Shown in pieces: positions 47,403 through 56,413 of a stretch of DNA of 64,000 bases. This stretch comes from Aliagarivorans taiwanensis DSM 22990 (GTDB lineage Bacteria; Pseudomonadota; Gammaproteobacteria; Enterobacterales; Celerinatantimonadaceae), in assembly GCF_000429505.1 (NCBI RefSeq), contig NZ_AUBZ01000006.1, positions 89,725-153,724 on the forward strand, in the 5' to 3' direction. The notes beneath the pieces are model-generated. The model worked only from the letters and a program-made list of their open reading frames with translations. It was not told the DNA's origin and made no database searches. Within the stretch, counting starts at the first letter, position 1, and every line of letters starts with the position of its first letter. The position numbers were made by a program, and so were the translations under genes.

Positions 47403-47483
47403 GATTTTGAGCGTTGTACCCAGCTGGAGGATCCCGGCTGCATGTGGCATCATCTGCGCAAACTAATCGTTGATGGAAAGCCC

Positions 47484-50228
47484 ATGTCTCGCCTGCCTGA
47501 GAACCCACTGATCCTAGTCGATGGATCCTCTTATTTATACCGTGCCTACTACGCGCCACCGCATCTGACCAACTCCAAAGGAGAAGCCACAGGGGCTGTT
47601 TACGGGGTGGTGAATATGTTGCGCAGTTTGCTGCGTCAGTTCTCGCCAGAGCGCATCGTGGTGGTATTCGATGCCAAGGGTCCAACCTTCCGCGATGAGA
47701 TCTACCCAGAGTACAAGGCAAACCGTCCGTCCATGCCTGACGACTTGCGCTCGCAGATCGCGCCCTTGCATGCGGTGATTGAAGCCATGGGGCTGCCCAT
47801 GATCGCATTGCCCGGCGTGGAAGCCGATGATGTGATCGGTACCCTGGCAGTAGAGGCCTCCAAGCGCGGCGAGAAAGTGTTGATTAGTACTGGCGATAAA
47901 GATATGGCCCAGCTGGTGGATGACAATATCACCCTGATTAACACCATGACCGACACCGTGATGGACCGCGAAGGGGTGGTGGATAAGTTTGGCATTCCAC
48001 CGGAGCTTATCATCGACTATCTGGCACTGATGGGCGACAAGGTGGATAACATCCCGGGCCTGCCTGGCGTGGGTGAGAAGACTGCACTGGCTCTTCTACA
48101 AGGCATTGGCGGCGTAGAAAAGCTACTGGCCGACCCTGATGCCACTGTCGAGCTGGGCTTCCGTGGCTCTAAGTCGATGCCCAAGAAGCTGCGAGAGCAC
48201 GCCGAAGAGGCGCGCTTGTCCTACGAGCTGGCGACCATCAAATTGGATGTGGAGCACCAGATCAGCGAAGACGATCTTAAGCTCAAGACACAGGATCGTG
48301 ACGGCCTGATCAAGCTGTTTGGCGAGCTTGAGTTTAAGCGTTGGTTGAGCGAGGCGATGGACAGCAGCACTGCGGCTAGTGGTAGTTCAGCCTCCGAGAG
48401 CGTAGCGCCAGCGGTTAAAGGCGAGTATGAGTGCATTCTCGATCAAGCAAGCTTTGATGCATGGCTGGAAAAACTCCAACAGGCAGAGCTGATCGCCTTT
48501 GATACCGAAACCACCTCACTTAACTATATGCAGGCAGAAGTGGTGGGTGTGAGCTTCGCGGTGGAGGCCGGCATAGCGGCTTACTTGCCGTTTGGTCACG
48601 ATTATCTGGATGCGCCCGCGCAACTCGAGCGCGATGCGGTGCTGGCTCAGCTTAAGCCTCTGCTGGAAGATGCTAACAAAGCCAAGGTGGGCCAAAACCT
48701 TAAGTACGATGCCAGCGTATTGGCACGTCATGGCATTGAGCTGCGTGGTATTGCCTTCGACACCATGCTTGAGTCGTACGTGCTAAACAGCACCCTGACT
48801 CGCCACGATATGGACTCACTGTCGCTGCAATACCTTCAGCACAAAACCATCAAGTTTGAAGAGATCGCCGGTAAAGGTGCCAAGCAGCTCACCTTTAACC
48901 AGATCCCGCTGGAGCAGGCGGCGCCTTACGCGGCCGAAGACGCCGATATCACCCTGCGATTGCATCAGTGCCTATGGCCAAAGCTGGAAGCCGAGCCGGG
49001 ACTAAAGCAGCTGTTTGAAAAGGTCGAGCTGCCCTTGGTGAGCATCCTCTCCAAGGTCGAACGCACCGGCGTGCGCATCGACAGCTCACTGCTGTCGGCC
49101 CATAGCCTCTCTTTAAGTGAGCGGATTAGCGAGTTGGAAAAGCAAGCCCATGAGGTGGCTGGCGAAGCGTTTAACCTAAGCTCCACCAAGCAGCTCCAGC
49201 AGATCCTGTTCGAGCAGATGGAGCTGCCGGTTATCAAGAAAACGCCGAAAGGTGCGCCATCGACCGCTGAAGAAGTGCTACAAGAGCTGGCTCTGGATTA
49301 CCCATTGCCGAAGCTGATTTTGGAGCACCGTGGCTTGGTGAGACTGAAATCCACCTATACCGACAAGCTTCCCAAGCTGGTGGAGCCGAGTACTGGGCGG
49401 GTGCATACCTCCTATCATCAGGCGGGCGCCGCAACCGGGCGGTTCTCCTCAACCGATCCCAACCTGCAGAACATTCCGATCCGTAATGAGGAAGGGCGCA
49501 AGGTGCGTCAGGCCTTCGTGCCGGAAGAGGGCTATAAGTTGGTGGCCATCGACTACTCGCAGATCGAGCTGCGTATTATGGCCCACCTAAGCGGTGACAA
49601 AGGCCTGCTAACCGCCTTTGCCGTAGGCGAAGATATCCACCGCGCTACCGCCTCCGAGGTGTTCGACCAGCCTTTGGATCAGGTGAGTAGCGAGCAACGC
49701 CGTAGCGCTAAGGCGATCAACTTCGGCCTTATCTATGGCATGAGCGCCTTTGGCTTGGCCAAGCAGCTGCATATTGGTCGTCAAGACGCCCAGCAGTATA
49801 TGGATCGCTACTTCGAGCGTTACCCGGGTGTTCTTGATTATATGGAGCGCACCCGCGAGTTCGCGCAAGCACACGGCTATGTCGAGACCCTGTTTGGCCG
49901 ACGCCTGCACTTGGCTGATATCAACTCACGTAACGGCATGCGCAAGAAGGCCGCTGAGCGCGCCGCGGTGAATGCGCCAATGCAGGGGACTGCCGCCGAT
50001 ATCATCAAGAAAGCAATGATTGCGGTGGCTGAGTGGATCGATCAACGAGACAACGATGATGTGCGTATGTTGATGCAGGTACACGATGAATTGGTGTTTG
50101 AGATCAAGCAAGAGCAAGTTGATGCCTTGGTACCAAAACTAGTGGAACTGATGGAATCAGCGGTCACCTTGGACCTGCCATTGGTCGCTGAAGCTGGGGT
50201 CGGAGATAACTGGGACCAAGCTCACTAA
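47484..50228 (+). CDS. polA: DNA polymerase I
   Basis: A 914-residue three-domain enzyme. The 5' nuclease occupies about residues 1-290 ([46 protein letters not shown] [16 protein letters not shown]). The 3'-5' exonuclease follows with its catalytic DxE intact in [12 protein letters not shown]. The polymerase has [39 protein letters not shown] and [13 protein letters not shown]. It fills gaps and removes RNA primers. The ATG at 47484 is preferred over one 14 codons upstream because the family start [14 protein letters not shown] follows it directly. Confidence 0.97.
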   Translation: MSRLPENPLILVDGSSYLYRAYYAPPHLTNSKGEATGAVYGVVNMLRSLLRQFSPERIVVVFDAKGPTFRDEIYPEYKANRPSMPDDLRSQIAPLHAVIEAMGLPMIALPGVEADDVIGTLAVEASKRGEKVLISTGDKDMAQLVDDNITLINTMTDTVMDREGVVDKFGIPPELIIDYLALMGDKVDNIPGLPGVGEKTALALLQGIGGVEKLLADPDATVELGFRGSKSMPKKLREHAEEARLSYELATIKLDVEHQISEDDLKLKTQDRDGLIKLFGELEFKRWLSEAMDSSTAASGSSASESVAPAVKGEYECILDQASFDAWLEKLQQAELIAFDTETTSLNYMQAEVVGVSFAVEAGIAAYLPFGHDYLDAPAQLERDAVLAQLKPLLEDANKAKVGQNLKYDASVLARHGIELRGIAFDTMLESYVLNSTLTRHDMDSLSLQYLQHKTIKFEEIAGKGAKQLTFNQIPLEQAAPYAAEDADITLRLHQCLWPKLEAEPGLKQLFEKVELPLVSILSKVERTGVRIDSSLLSAHSLSLSERISELEKQAHEVAGEAFNLSSTKQLQQILFEQMELPVIKKTPKGAPSTAEEVLQELALDYPLPKLILEHRGLVRLKSTYTDKLPKLVEPSTGRVHTSYHQAGAATGRFSSTDPNLQNIPIRNEEGRKVRQAFVPEEGYKLVAIDYSQIELRIMAHLSGDKGLLTAFAVGEDIHRATASEVFDQPLDQVSSEQRRSAKAINFGLIYGMSAFGLAKQLHIGRQDAQQYMDRYFERYPGVLDYMERTREFAQAHGYVETLFGRRLHLADINSRNGMRKKAAERAAVNAPMQGTAADIIKKAMIAVAEWIDQRDNDDVRMLMQVHDELVFEIKQEQVDALVPKLVELMESAVTLDLPLVAEAGVGDNWDQAH

Positions 50229-50247
50229 AATTAACAAAGTATTTACT

Positions 50248-50275
50248 AAAAAGCCGACAGTGGTCGGCTTTTTTT
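50248..50275 (+). terminator. Intrinsic terminator of polA
   Basis: Stem AAAAAGCCGAC with GTCGGCTTTTT and loop AGTG, followed by a T-run. Confidence 0.9.
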
Positions 50276-50426
50276 GTGCCTCCCGCCTAATTCTGTATGT
50301 TTTTTAATCGCGAAACGCTGACTTTTTGTAATTTTTGAAAAGCTTTTCTTGTAACTTTAGATTCATAAATTGGCTAAAAATGAAATTAATATACATTTTA
50401 GGGTTTATTTTTCGTCCACTATGTAC

Positions 50427-50432
50427 TATCTT
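50427..50432 (+). promoter_or_regulatory. Probable -10 element of spf
   Basis: TATCTT ends 7 bases before the first G of Spot 42. The -35 region is weak, as expected for an activated or regulated promoter; I found no strong CRP site upstream. Confidence 0.45.
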
Positions 50433-50439
50433 TAATCGC

Positions 50440-50542
50440 GTAGGGTACAGAGGTAAGATGTTCTATCTTTCAGACCTTTATTTCACGTAGTTGAAACAGC
50501 TATGTAACCGCCTCCGCACTAATGTGCTGAGGCGTTTTTTTT
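50440..50542 (+). ncRNA. spf: Spot 42 small RNA
   Basis: The first 40 bases are nearly identical to E. coli Spot 42 (GTAGGGTACAGAGGTAAGAT, then TTCTATCTTTCAGACCTTT and CACGTA). The 3' end is an intrinsic terminator with stem CGCCTC/GAGGCG plus GCAC/GTGC and eight T. The length of about 103 nt matches the E. coli RNA, and its place between polA and engB is also conserved. Spot 42 is an Hfq-dependent RNA that represses catabolic and redox genes, and in E. coli is itself repressed by CRP-cAMP. The middle section differs from E. coli, so targets may differ. Confidence 0.95.
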
Positions 50543-50759
50543 GCCCTAAGCCCATCTAACCTTACAGCTTATTGAAAGTTTTCTCAGTAATTACTGATTA
50601 AGTTGAGCGTCCGCGTCATTTTTTATCTTATACGTAATTTAGCTACAGCTTTGTTGCCAAATTTCTATGTGGCCAGTGCGGGCGTAGAAAGGGGTTTTGA
50701 TAAAAAAGTTGAAACTAATGTGAACTAAGCCAAAAGCAGGCGGTCCTATATTATGCAAT

Positions 50760-50826
50760 TGGAATAGTGCTTTCAGTTTTTTAGAGTTTAGTTCTCGAGC
50801 CCCGCTTTTTAGTGGGGCTTTTTTTG
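50760..50826 (+). ncRNA. Candidate small RNA with strong terminator downstream of spf
   Basis: A TATATT/TATTAT hexamer at about 50748-50755 is followed by some 40 bases and then a perfect intrinsic terminator, giving a transcript of roughly 65 nt. No reading frame longer than a few codons exists here. In Aliivibrio salmonicida a second small RNA near spf in the same intergenic region has been described (VSsrna24, from memory), so this may be an analogue. The 5' end is a guess. Confidence 0.4.
50798..50825 (+). terminator. Strong intrinsic terminator not assigned to a gene
   Basis: Stem AGCCCCGC / GTGGGGCT (one G-T pair) with loop TTTTTA, followed by six T. It is 270 bases past the Spot 42 terminator and points away from engB, so it ends a separate plus-strand transcript. 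Confidence 0.85.
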
Positions 50827-50914
50827 AGCGCTTCGCAGAGACTCGATGGAGAGGCGGAGCAACCGGAGCCGCAGGGCGACTCTGGTTGATGCGAACACTT
50901 GCTCGCAGGGTTTA

Positions 50915-51562
50915 CTACTCGGGGGCTTGCTCGGAGTCTTCGTCGATATCGTCGTCAGCCGCGTCGCCATCGAACCAGCCGGACAGCTTGATAACTAGCT
51001 TGTCCAAACCTTGGCGTTTCAGTGAAGAGAAGGTCTCTACTTGCACCAACTCGCCAAACTCCTCGGCCAGCTTACGCCCTTCCAGCAAGGCTTTTTTACG
51101 GGCACCTTGCTTGAGCTTATCGGCCTTGGTCAACAGCGCCAGTACCGGCAGCTCGCAATCCACCGCCCACTGAATCAGATGTTGGTCTAATTCTTTAAAG
51201 GGGTGGCGAATGTCCATCAGTACAACTAATCCCTGCAAGCTCTCGCGTTTCTGCAGGTACTCAGACAGCGATTTCTGCCACTCGATCTTCATAGCTTCCG
51301 GGACCTGAGCAAAGCCATAGCCTGGCAAATCGATCAGGCGGTAACCCGGTTGCACTTCAAACACGTTGATTAGCTGGGTGCGGCCCGGCGTTTTACTGGT
51401 TCGGGCTAAACTTTTTTGCTGGGTCAGGGTATTCAGCGCACTGGACTTTCCTGCGTTGGAGCGGCCGGCGAACGCAATCTCGATGCCCTCGTCGTCAGGC
51501 ATGGCCCGGATGTTCGGCGCGCTGGTGATAAAATGAGTTTGTTGAAATGGATAGCGAGACAT
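50915..51562 (-). CDS. engB: Ribosome biogenesis GTP-binding protein EngB (YsxC/YihA)
   Basis: A 215-residue essential GTPase for large ribosomal subunit assembly. G1 is [13 protein letters not shown]2 lies in KTPGRTQ, G3 is DLPGYGFA and G4 is TKADK; SSLKRQG near the end matches G5. The ATG at 51562 aligns with the E. coli start (FQQTHF-SAPNIR block). The C-terminus is strongly acidic. Position after polA and spf is the conserved one. Confidence 0.95.
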   Translation of the reverse strand: MSRYPFQQTHFITSAPNIRAMPDDEGIEIAFAGRSNAGKSSALNTLTQQKSLARTSKTPGRTQLINVFEVQPGYRLIDLPGYGFAQVPEAMKIEWQKSLSEYLQKRESLQGLVVLMDIRHPFKELDQHLIQWAVDCELPVLALLTKADKLKQGARKKALLEGRKLAEEFGELVQVETFSSLKRQGLDKLVIKLSGWFDGDAADDDIDEDSEQAPE

Positions 51563-51700
51563 GGTGCTGAATACTCCCACAGGGAAAGAGTGATTACGTT
51601 TGTTGCGAATTTGTGTAGAATATTTGTTGCTGGGTTGCTAAGTGTATCACGGAGCGTGCCAGCGTGTGGATTGGAATAATACTAATAATGGACTGTTAAG

Positions 51701-52336
51701 ATGAAACTAAGCCTAGTTTTCACGATTTTGGCGGGGATCGCCACTCCGGTTCTCGCGGCAAGCCCAACAGAAACCGCCGTTGGCGACATCGAAGCGGGTA
51801 AGCTAAAAGCAGCCTCCTGCGCCGCTTGTCACAATGAGCAAGGCGAAGCCGGTGGTTTCCCAAAACTCGAGGGGCAGCACGCCTCCTACCTGTACAAACA
51901 ACTGCAAGACTTTAAGTTAGGCATGACCAGTGGTGGTTCAGAAGGCCGCGCCAATGCCGTGATGGGCGGTATGGCGATGCCGCTGAGCGATCAGGACATG
52001 CTAGACCTTTCTGCCTACTATGCATCGCTGACCATGAGCCCTAACACTACTCCGGAAGAAGTGGTCGAGCGAGGCCAAGCGCTCTATATGGGCGGTGACA
52101 TCGAGCGCGGCATCGCTGCCTGTACTGCCTGTCACGGGCCGCGTGGTGTCGGGCAGAGCCTGGCTAAGTTCCCACGTGTCTCCTCGCAGTATGCGGGCTA
52201 CATCGATAGCCAGCTGCGCGCGTTTCGCAGTGGCGAACGGGCCAACGACCCGAACGGCATGATGCGCGATGTCGCCATGAAGCTCAGCGATGAGGATATC
52301 GAGATCCTATCCAAGTACCTGGGTGGCCTGCACTAG
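51701..52336 (+). CDS. Diheme cytochrome c4
   Basis: A 211-residue periplasmic electron carrier. A signal peptide (cleavage near PVLAASP) is followed by two cytochrome domains with heme motifs CAACH and CTACH. The sixth-ligand methionines lie in GGMAMPLSDQD and MRDVAMKLSDED. Cytochrome c4 passes electrons to terminal oxidases such as the cbb3 type or to peroxidases. It is divergent from engB, an arrangement seen in Vibrio and Shewanella. A strong terminator follows. Confidence 0.93.
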   Translation: MKLSLVFTILAGIATPVLAASPTETAVGDIEAGKLKAASCAACHNEQGEAGGFPKLEGQHASYLYKQLQDFKLGMTSGGSEGRANAVMGGMAMPLSDQDMLDLSAYYASLTMSPNTTPEEVVERGQALYMGGDIERGIAACTACHGPRGVGQSLAKFPRVSSQYAGYIDSQLRAFRSGERANDPNGMMRDVAMKLSDEDIEILSKYLGGLH

Positions 52337-52357
52337 TTCCTCTCTTGCTTACTGACT

Positions 52358-52385
52358 AAAACGGAGCCACTTGGCTCCGTTTTTT
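52358..52385 (+). terminator. Terminator of cytochrome c4
   Basis: Perfect 11-bp stem AAAACGGAGCC / GGCTCCGTTTT with loop ACTT and a following T-run. Confidence 0.9.
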
Positions 52386-52611
52386 GTTGTGTCAGATTGA
52401 TTTTTCTGACTAAAAAATGCACACGCATTACGTTTTTTGGTTAATCACGGATTTGCTGTGAGATGGCTCTCGTGGTTTCACCAGTTGCGTGGGCGATTGT
52501 TAACTTCCGCACCGATGACGTGCCTTCTGGCTTCTAGATTAGTCAGGCAGTGGATAAGCAAAAGGGATATCCCGCTTACCTGTAACTGTTCACATCGCTA
52601 AGGAGAGTATT

Positions 52612-53109
52612 ATGAATCGGATCTATAAAGGTGCTATCAGCGCCGCTATCACGCTGTTGCTAAGCTGGAATGTTGCTGCACTGGAGGTAACTCTGGGGAG
52701 CGCCTGGCAAGGCGTCAGTGCCGGTAAAGATGGCTGGGGAAATGGCGAGGCCAGCTTTGCTATTTCATCCAGTGAGGCGACCGTTCGTATTGACAAGGCC
52801 GGTACCGAAAACTACCACATTCAGCTCAAGCGCCCCTCGCTTAAGCTTAAGAAGTCCCAAGAATATTTGGTTGAGTTTACGATTTCTGCTAATCAACCCA
52901 CCACTGCGTTGGTGATCGTTCAGAAAGACTACGACGACTATGCGCCGTTCTTCATCGAAGAGTTTGAGGTGGGCATCGAGCCACAAAGCTTCAGCTACCG
53001 ATTCAAGATGCCCAAGAAGGACAACAACAGCGCCTATTCACTGCTGCTGGGCGATGCCAAACCGGGGACCGAATTTACCGTTAGCGCGATCCGCTTGAGC
53101 GACCAGTAA
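52612..53109 (+). CDS. Small exported beta-sandwich protein (carbohydrate-binding-module-like)
   Basis: A 165-residue protein with a signal peptide ending around NVAALEV and an AAGGAGAG SD before the ATG. The mature part has the strand pattern of CBM4/9-like jelly rolls: GNGEASFAISSSEATVRIDKAGTENYHIQLKRPSLKLKKSQEYLVEF... through ALVIVQKDYDDYAPFF. It contains no catalytic domain. It stands alone with terminators on both sides. Binding of a glycan at the cell surface is plausible but unproven. Confidence 0.65.
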   Translation: MNRIYKGAISAAITLLLSWNVAALEVTLGSAWQGVSAGKDGWGNGEASFAISSSEATVRIDKAGTENYHIQLKRPSLKLKKSQEYLVEFTISANQPTTALVIVQKDYDDYAPFFIEEFEVGIEPQSFSYRFKMPKKDNNSAYSLLLGDAKPGTEFTVSAIRLSDQ

Positions 53110-53144
53110 CGCTCGCTGCGCTGCGAGTTTCTGTGTAAACATCT

Positions 53145-53167
53145 CAAGGGGACGATTTGTCCCCTTG
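53145..53167 (+). terminator. Hairpin terminator after the small exported protein
   Basis: Stem CAAGGGGAC / GTCCCCTTG with loop GATTT; only a short T-tract follows. Confidence 0.6.
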
Positions 53168-53231
53168 TTACTCCTTATTACCCACGTCCTGTGGTAAGCT
53201 TGCGCCTCTTTTTTGACCGTCTGTTGATATC

Positions 53232-53873
53232 GTGATTTGTAGCCTCTGCGCGAGCCCCGACTGCCAGCATTTTTTTCAAGACCGCCGCCGCGATTATTAC
53301 CGCTGTGGTCTTTGTGATCTGGTATTTGTGCCTGCTGAGCAACACCTGTCATCGCGCGATGAGTTGGCTGAATATCAGCTCCACGAAAACGACCCAGACG
53401 ATCAAGGCTACCTGCGCTTCCTAAACCGCTTGGCGGAGCCGATGCTGCAACGGCTCAGTGCCGACTCCCAAGGGCTGGACTTTGGCTGTGGCCCAGGCCC
53501 CGCCATGTCGTTGCTGTTTGGCGAAGCCGGGATCGCCATGGCTAACTACGATCCGCTATTTGCCAAACAGCCTGAGCTGTTAACGCAGCAGTATGATTGT
53601 GTCAGCTGCAGCGAGGTGGCCGAGCACTTTAACCAGCCAAGCCAGAGTTGGCCGCTCCTGTTGAGCTTGCTAAAGCCCGGTGGACTGCTGGGCGTGATGA
53701 CTAAACGTCATCTCGGTTTGACGCGTTTTAAACAGTGGCACTATAAGAACGATCTCACCCATGTGGCGTTCTACAGCGATCAAACGATGGAATGGTTGGC
53801 GCACAACTTTCAGTTAGACTTGGAACTAGTGAGCGCAGATGTCGCGCTGTTCCGGTCACGACCAGCTTGTTAG
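53232..53873 (+). CDS. Class I SAM-dependent methyltransferase with N-terminal zinc-ribbon-like motif
   Basis: A 213-residue enzyme. Two CxxC pairs at the start (CSLC and CGLC, about residues 3-28) resemble a zinc ribbon. The SAM-binding motif I is GLDFGCGPGPAMSLL, followed by the acidic end of strand two in ANYDPLF and SEVAEHFNQP. The architecture matches small methyltransferases (Methyltransf_23-like) whose targets are unknown. Start is GTG. It lies between an exported unknown and yihI; co-transcription with yihI is possible (34-base gap). Confidence 0.85.
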   Translation: MICSLCASPDCQHFFQDRRRDYYRCGLCDLVFVPAEQHLSSRDELAEYQLHENDPDDQGYLRFLNRLAEPMLQRLSADSQGLDFGCGPGPAMSLLFGEAGIAMANYDPLFAKQPELLTQQYDCVSCSEVAEHFNQPSQSWPLLLSLLKPGGLLGVMTKRHLGLTRFKQWHYKNDLTHVAFYSDQTMEWLAHNFQLDLELVSADVALFRSRPAC

Positions 53874-53907
53874 TCAACAAGCGTTGATAATTTAAGAGAG
53901 TACAACG

Positions 53908-54507
53908 ATGTCTAGAAAAAAGAGCCGCAAAGGCGGCTTGATCGGCATACGTAAGGACGCCGATTTTAAAAAGAACCGGGTTCTTCCAGACCAAACTGCC
54001 AACAAAGGCAAAGGTAAAGGCTCGGGCAGCCGCCAACAAGAGCATGTGGTAGCGGCCAAGAAGGCTTCCTGCACCGCAGGCAAGGCCGACCCGCGCCTGG
54101 GCAGCAAAAAGCCGATTGCTTTGGTTGCGGCGGCGAGTGCGGCGGCGAGTGCAGCGGCGAGTGCAGCGGCGAGCGCTGCGCCGGTGGTCGCCAAACCTAA
54201 ACCTGAGAAAGTTGCCAAGCCGAAGGTGGAAGCGCTAAGCCCAGAGCAAGCTCTTAGCCCAGAACAAGAGCTGGAGCGTTTGGAGAATGATACTCGCTTG
54301 ACCACACTGATCGATCGGGTCGATGAAGGCGAAACCTTGCAAGCGGCCGATCAGCAGTGGCTCGACACCCAGTTGGCACGCCACCGCGAACTGCTAGCAG
54401 AGCTTGGCCTGCTGGAAGAAGACGACGATCTCGATGGCGAACGCTCCGATGACGATCTGTGGGACTCGCTCGACGCTTCATCTCTGGACGATTTTAAGGA
54501 TTCGTGA
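53908..54507 (+). CDS. yihI: Der GTPase-activating protein YihI
   Basis: A 199-residue protein with a basic start (MSRKKSRKGGLIGIRKD) and an acidic C-terminal half ending in a conserved DDLWDSLDASSLDDF-like tail. The GAP-like core is ERLENDTRLTTLIDRVDEGETLQAADQQWLDTQLARH. YihI of E. coli stimulates the ribosome-assembly GTPase Der. An Ala/Ser repeat of four AAAS units lies in the middle linker. The next gene starts on its stop codon. Confidence 0.9.
   Translation: MSRKKSRKGGLIGIRKDADFKKNRVLPDQTANKGKGKGSGSRQQEHVVAAKKASCTAGKADPRLGSKKPIALVAAASAAASAAASAAASAAPVVAKPKPEKVAKPKVEALSPEQALSPEQELERLENDTRLTTLIDRVDEGETLQAADQQWLDTQLARHRELLAELGLLEEDDDLDGERSDDDLWDSLDASSLDDFKDS
54127..54174 (+). repeat. Tandem 12-bp repeat encoding AAAS in yihI
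   Basis: Four in-frame copies of a GCG-GCG-GCG-AGT type unit with small changes. The linker length may vary between strains. Confidence 0.85.
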
Positions 54508-54965
54508 TGCCAACGGTGATTTTGCTGATCGCAGCGTTGATTATCCTCGGGCTGGCCGCTTACGCTGCAGTATTAGTTGGGCGCTTAATTGCCCAGCGCC
54601 GGATGATTCAACAGGCGGTCGCCAAACGCAATCAGCGTTTGACCGATGATATTCGCTATATTGCCAAGGCTATCTTAGATGAGCGTTGCGGCCTGTCGGA
54701 AGGGGTTATCCGTTTGTGTAACCTGCTTCCGGTTATGCAGAGCCAGCAGGTGATAGACTGGCGTGGTCACTACCCTTCTCTGTTCGCGCTGTACGATAAG
54801 GTGAAAGACTTGCCGACCCATGAAGCGCGCAATGCCCTGCCGCTTAAACAGCGTCGCCAGCAAGACTTTAAGCGCTGGCAAGATGAGCAGGACATGGAAC
54901 AAGGCATACTGGATGAAGCCAAACGCTTGCTGGACTTCGAACTGAGCCACTACCTGGAGAAATAA
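54507..54965 (+). CDS. DUF2489 membrane-anchored protein
   Basis: A 152-residue protein with one N-terminal transmembrane helix (about residues 3-27) and a soluble helical part rich in charged residues, including LTDDIRYIAKAILDERCGLSEGVIRL. This matches the DUF2489 family found next to hemN in many gammaproteobacteria. The ATG at 54507 overlaps the yihI stop (TGATG) and is preferred to a GTG one codon upstream; AAGGA lies at a good distance. It overlaps hemN by one base. Function unknown. Confidence 0.85.
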   Translation: MPTVILLIAALIILGLAAYAAVLVGRLIAQRRMIQQAVAKRNQRLTDDIRYIAKAILDERCGLSEGVIRLCNLLPVMQSQQVIDWRGHYPSLFALYDKVKDLPTHEARNALPLKQRRQQDFKRWQDEQDMEQGILDEAKRLLDFELSHYLEK

Positions 54966-56338
54966 TGGACAAGTTGGGGATTGCCTGGGATCAGGCCTTA
55001 ATTGAGAAGTACAACTATTCTGGCCCGCGTTACACCTCGTACCCAACGGCGCTGGAGTTTAAAGACGGCTTCTCCGAGGGCGATCTGGCCAACGCGCTAG
55101 GCGCCTACCCCGAGCGACCCCTTTCTCTTTATGTGCATATCCCGTTCTGCCACAAGCTTTGCTATTACTGTGGCTGTAACAAGGTGATCACCCGCCATCA
55201 GCACAAGGCGGATATCTATCTGGATTACCTAGAGCGGGAAATTGCCCAACATGCCCAGCTAACTCGCAATCGTCAGGTTAGCCAGATGCACTGGGGCGGC
55301 GGTACCCCAACCTTCCTTGAACCCGCTCAGCTTACTCGCTTGTTTAGCAGCTTAACCGAGCAGTTTAACTTCGCAGAAGATGCCGAGATCAGCATCGAAG
55401 TGGACCCGCGCGAGATTGAGCTTGATACCATCGACCTGCTGGCCAAGTTAGGCTTTAACCGACTCAGCTTAGGGGTGCAAGATTTCAACCCTGAGGTGCA
55501 AGCCGCGGTCAACCGCACCCAAGACGAAGCGTTTATCTTTGCCCTGGTGGAGCGGGCGCGCAAGGTAGGCTTTAAGTCGGTAAATATCGACCTTATCTAC
55601 GGCCTGCCCAAGCAAACCCAAGCCAGCTTTTTAACTACTCTTGAGCGGGTGCTAGACCTCGACCCGGATCGCCTGTCGGTGTTTAACTATGCCCACCTGC
55701 CCAGTCGGTTTGCTGCCCAGCGCAAGATCAAAGAGCAAGACATGCCATCGGCTAACGAACGTTTGGCGATACTGCGCTCCAGCATTGAGTTCTTGTGTGA
55801 GGCGGGCTACCAGTTCATCGGGATGGATCACTTTGCCAAGCCTGAGGATGAGCTGGCCAAGGCTCAGCGTGAGGGCGTGCTGCATCGTAACTTCCAGGGT
55901 TACACCACCCAAGGGGATGCCGATCTTCTCGGCATGGGCGTCAGCTCCATCTCCATGTTGGGTGACAGCTACTGCCAAAACCAGCGTGAGCTGAAAGACT
56001 ACTACCAACAGATCGACGAGCAAGGCCACGCACTCACCAAGGGCCTCACCCTGAGCGATGACGACAAGCTGCGTCGCGAGGTGATCAAATCGCTCATCTG
56101 TAACTTTGAGCTGGAGTTTGCGGCCATTGAGCAGCCCTATGGACTTAGCTTTAGTGTGTACTTCAGTGAAGATCTGAAGCTGTTGCAGAGCTTTGCTGAT
56201 GACCAGCTGGTGGAGCTGCTACCCCACGCTATCCGGGTGACCAACAAAGGGCGGCTGCTGATCCGCAACATTTGCATGTGCTTTGATGTGTATTTCCGTG
56301 ATCAGGCACGTCGCCAGCAGTTCTCGCGGGTTATCTGA
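54965..56338 (+). CDS. hemN: Oxygen-independent coproporphyrinogen III oxidase
   Basis: A 457-residue radical SAM enzyme for heme synthesis without oxygen. The [4Fe-4S] motif is in HIPFCHKLCYYCGCNK (CxxxCxxC plus the extra cysteine), and GGGTPTFL and YGLPKQTQASF follow. The C-terminal HemN domain is intact. It is translationally coupled to DUF2489 and yihI. The oxygen-dependent counterpart hemF lies 3 kb away. Confidence 0.96.
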   Translation: MDKLGIAWDQALIEKYNYSGPRYTSYPTALEFKDGFSEGDLANALGAYPERPLSLYVHIPFCHKLCYYCGCNKVITRHQHKADIYLDYLEREIAQHAQLTRNRQVSQMHWGGGTPTFLEPAQLTRLFSSLTEQFNFAEDAEISIEVDPREIELDTIDLLAKLGFNRLSLGVQDFNPEVQAAVNRTQDEAFIFALVERARKVGFKSVNIDLIYGLPKQTQASFLTTLERVLDLDPDRLSVFNYAHLPSRFAAQRKIKEQDMPSANERLAILRSSIEFLCEAGYQFIGMDHFAKPEDELAKAQREGVLHRNFQGYTTQGDADLLGMGVSSISMLGDSYCQNQRELKDYYQQIDEQGHALTKGLTLSDDDKLRREVIKSLICNFELEFAAIEQPYGLSFSVYFSEDLKLLQSFADDQLVELLPHAIRVTNKGRLLIRNICMCFDVYFRDQARRQQFSRVI

Positions 56339-56413
56339 TTAGCGATTGAGTGTTCGCCCGACTAGCTCTCTTTTGCCCTAGCCTTTTGCCCTCGCAGTGT
56401 GAGGGCGTGCTTG

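Larger units (their letters stand above)
47139..47483. other. Intergenic region before polA with two DnaA boxes
   Basis: No gene is visible in these 345 bases. The last 140 bases hold TGTGCATAA (47347-47355) and TTATCCACA (47394-47402), opposed matches to the DnaA consensus TTATNCACA. The polA promoter must be nearby but I cannot place it with confidence. Confidence 0.6.
50229..50914. other. Long polA-engB intergenic region holding spf and a second RNA candidate
   Basis: These 686 bases have no protein gene. They hold the polA terminator, the Spot 42 RNA, an AT-rich stretch and a second strong terminator at 50798-50825 that no gene explains. The remaining 90 bases lead to the engB stop. Confidence 0.8.

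Noticed and set aside
47139..47483. Replication origin
   Set aside because: Only two DnaA boxes, no AT-rich unwinding region and no dnaA, mioC or gidA nearby.
52564..52600. CRP site before the small exported protein
   Set aside because: The half-sites around TGTAACTGTTCACA have the wrong spacing.
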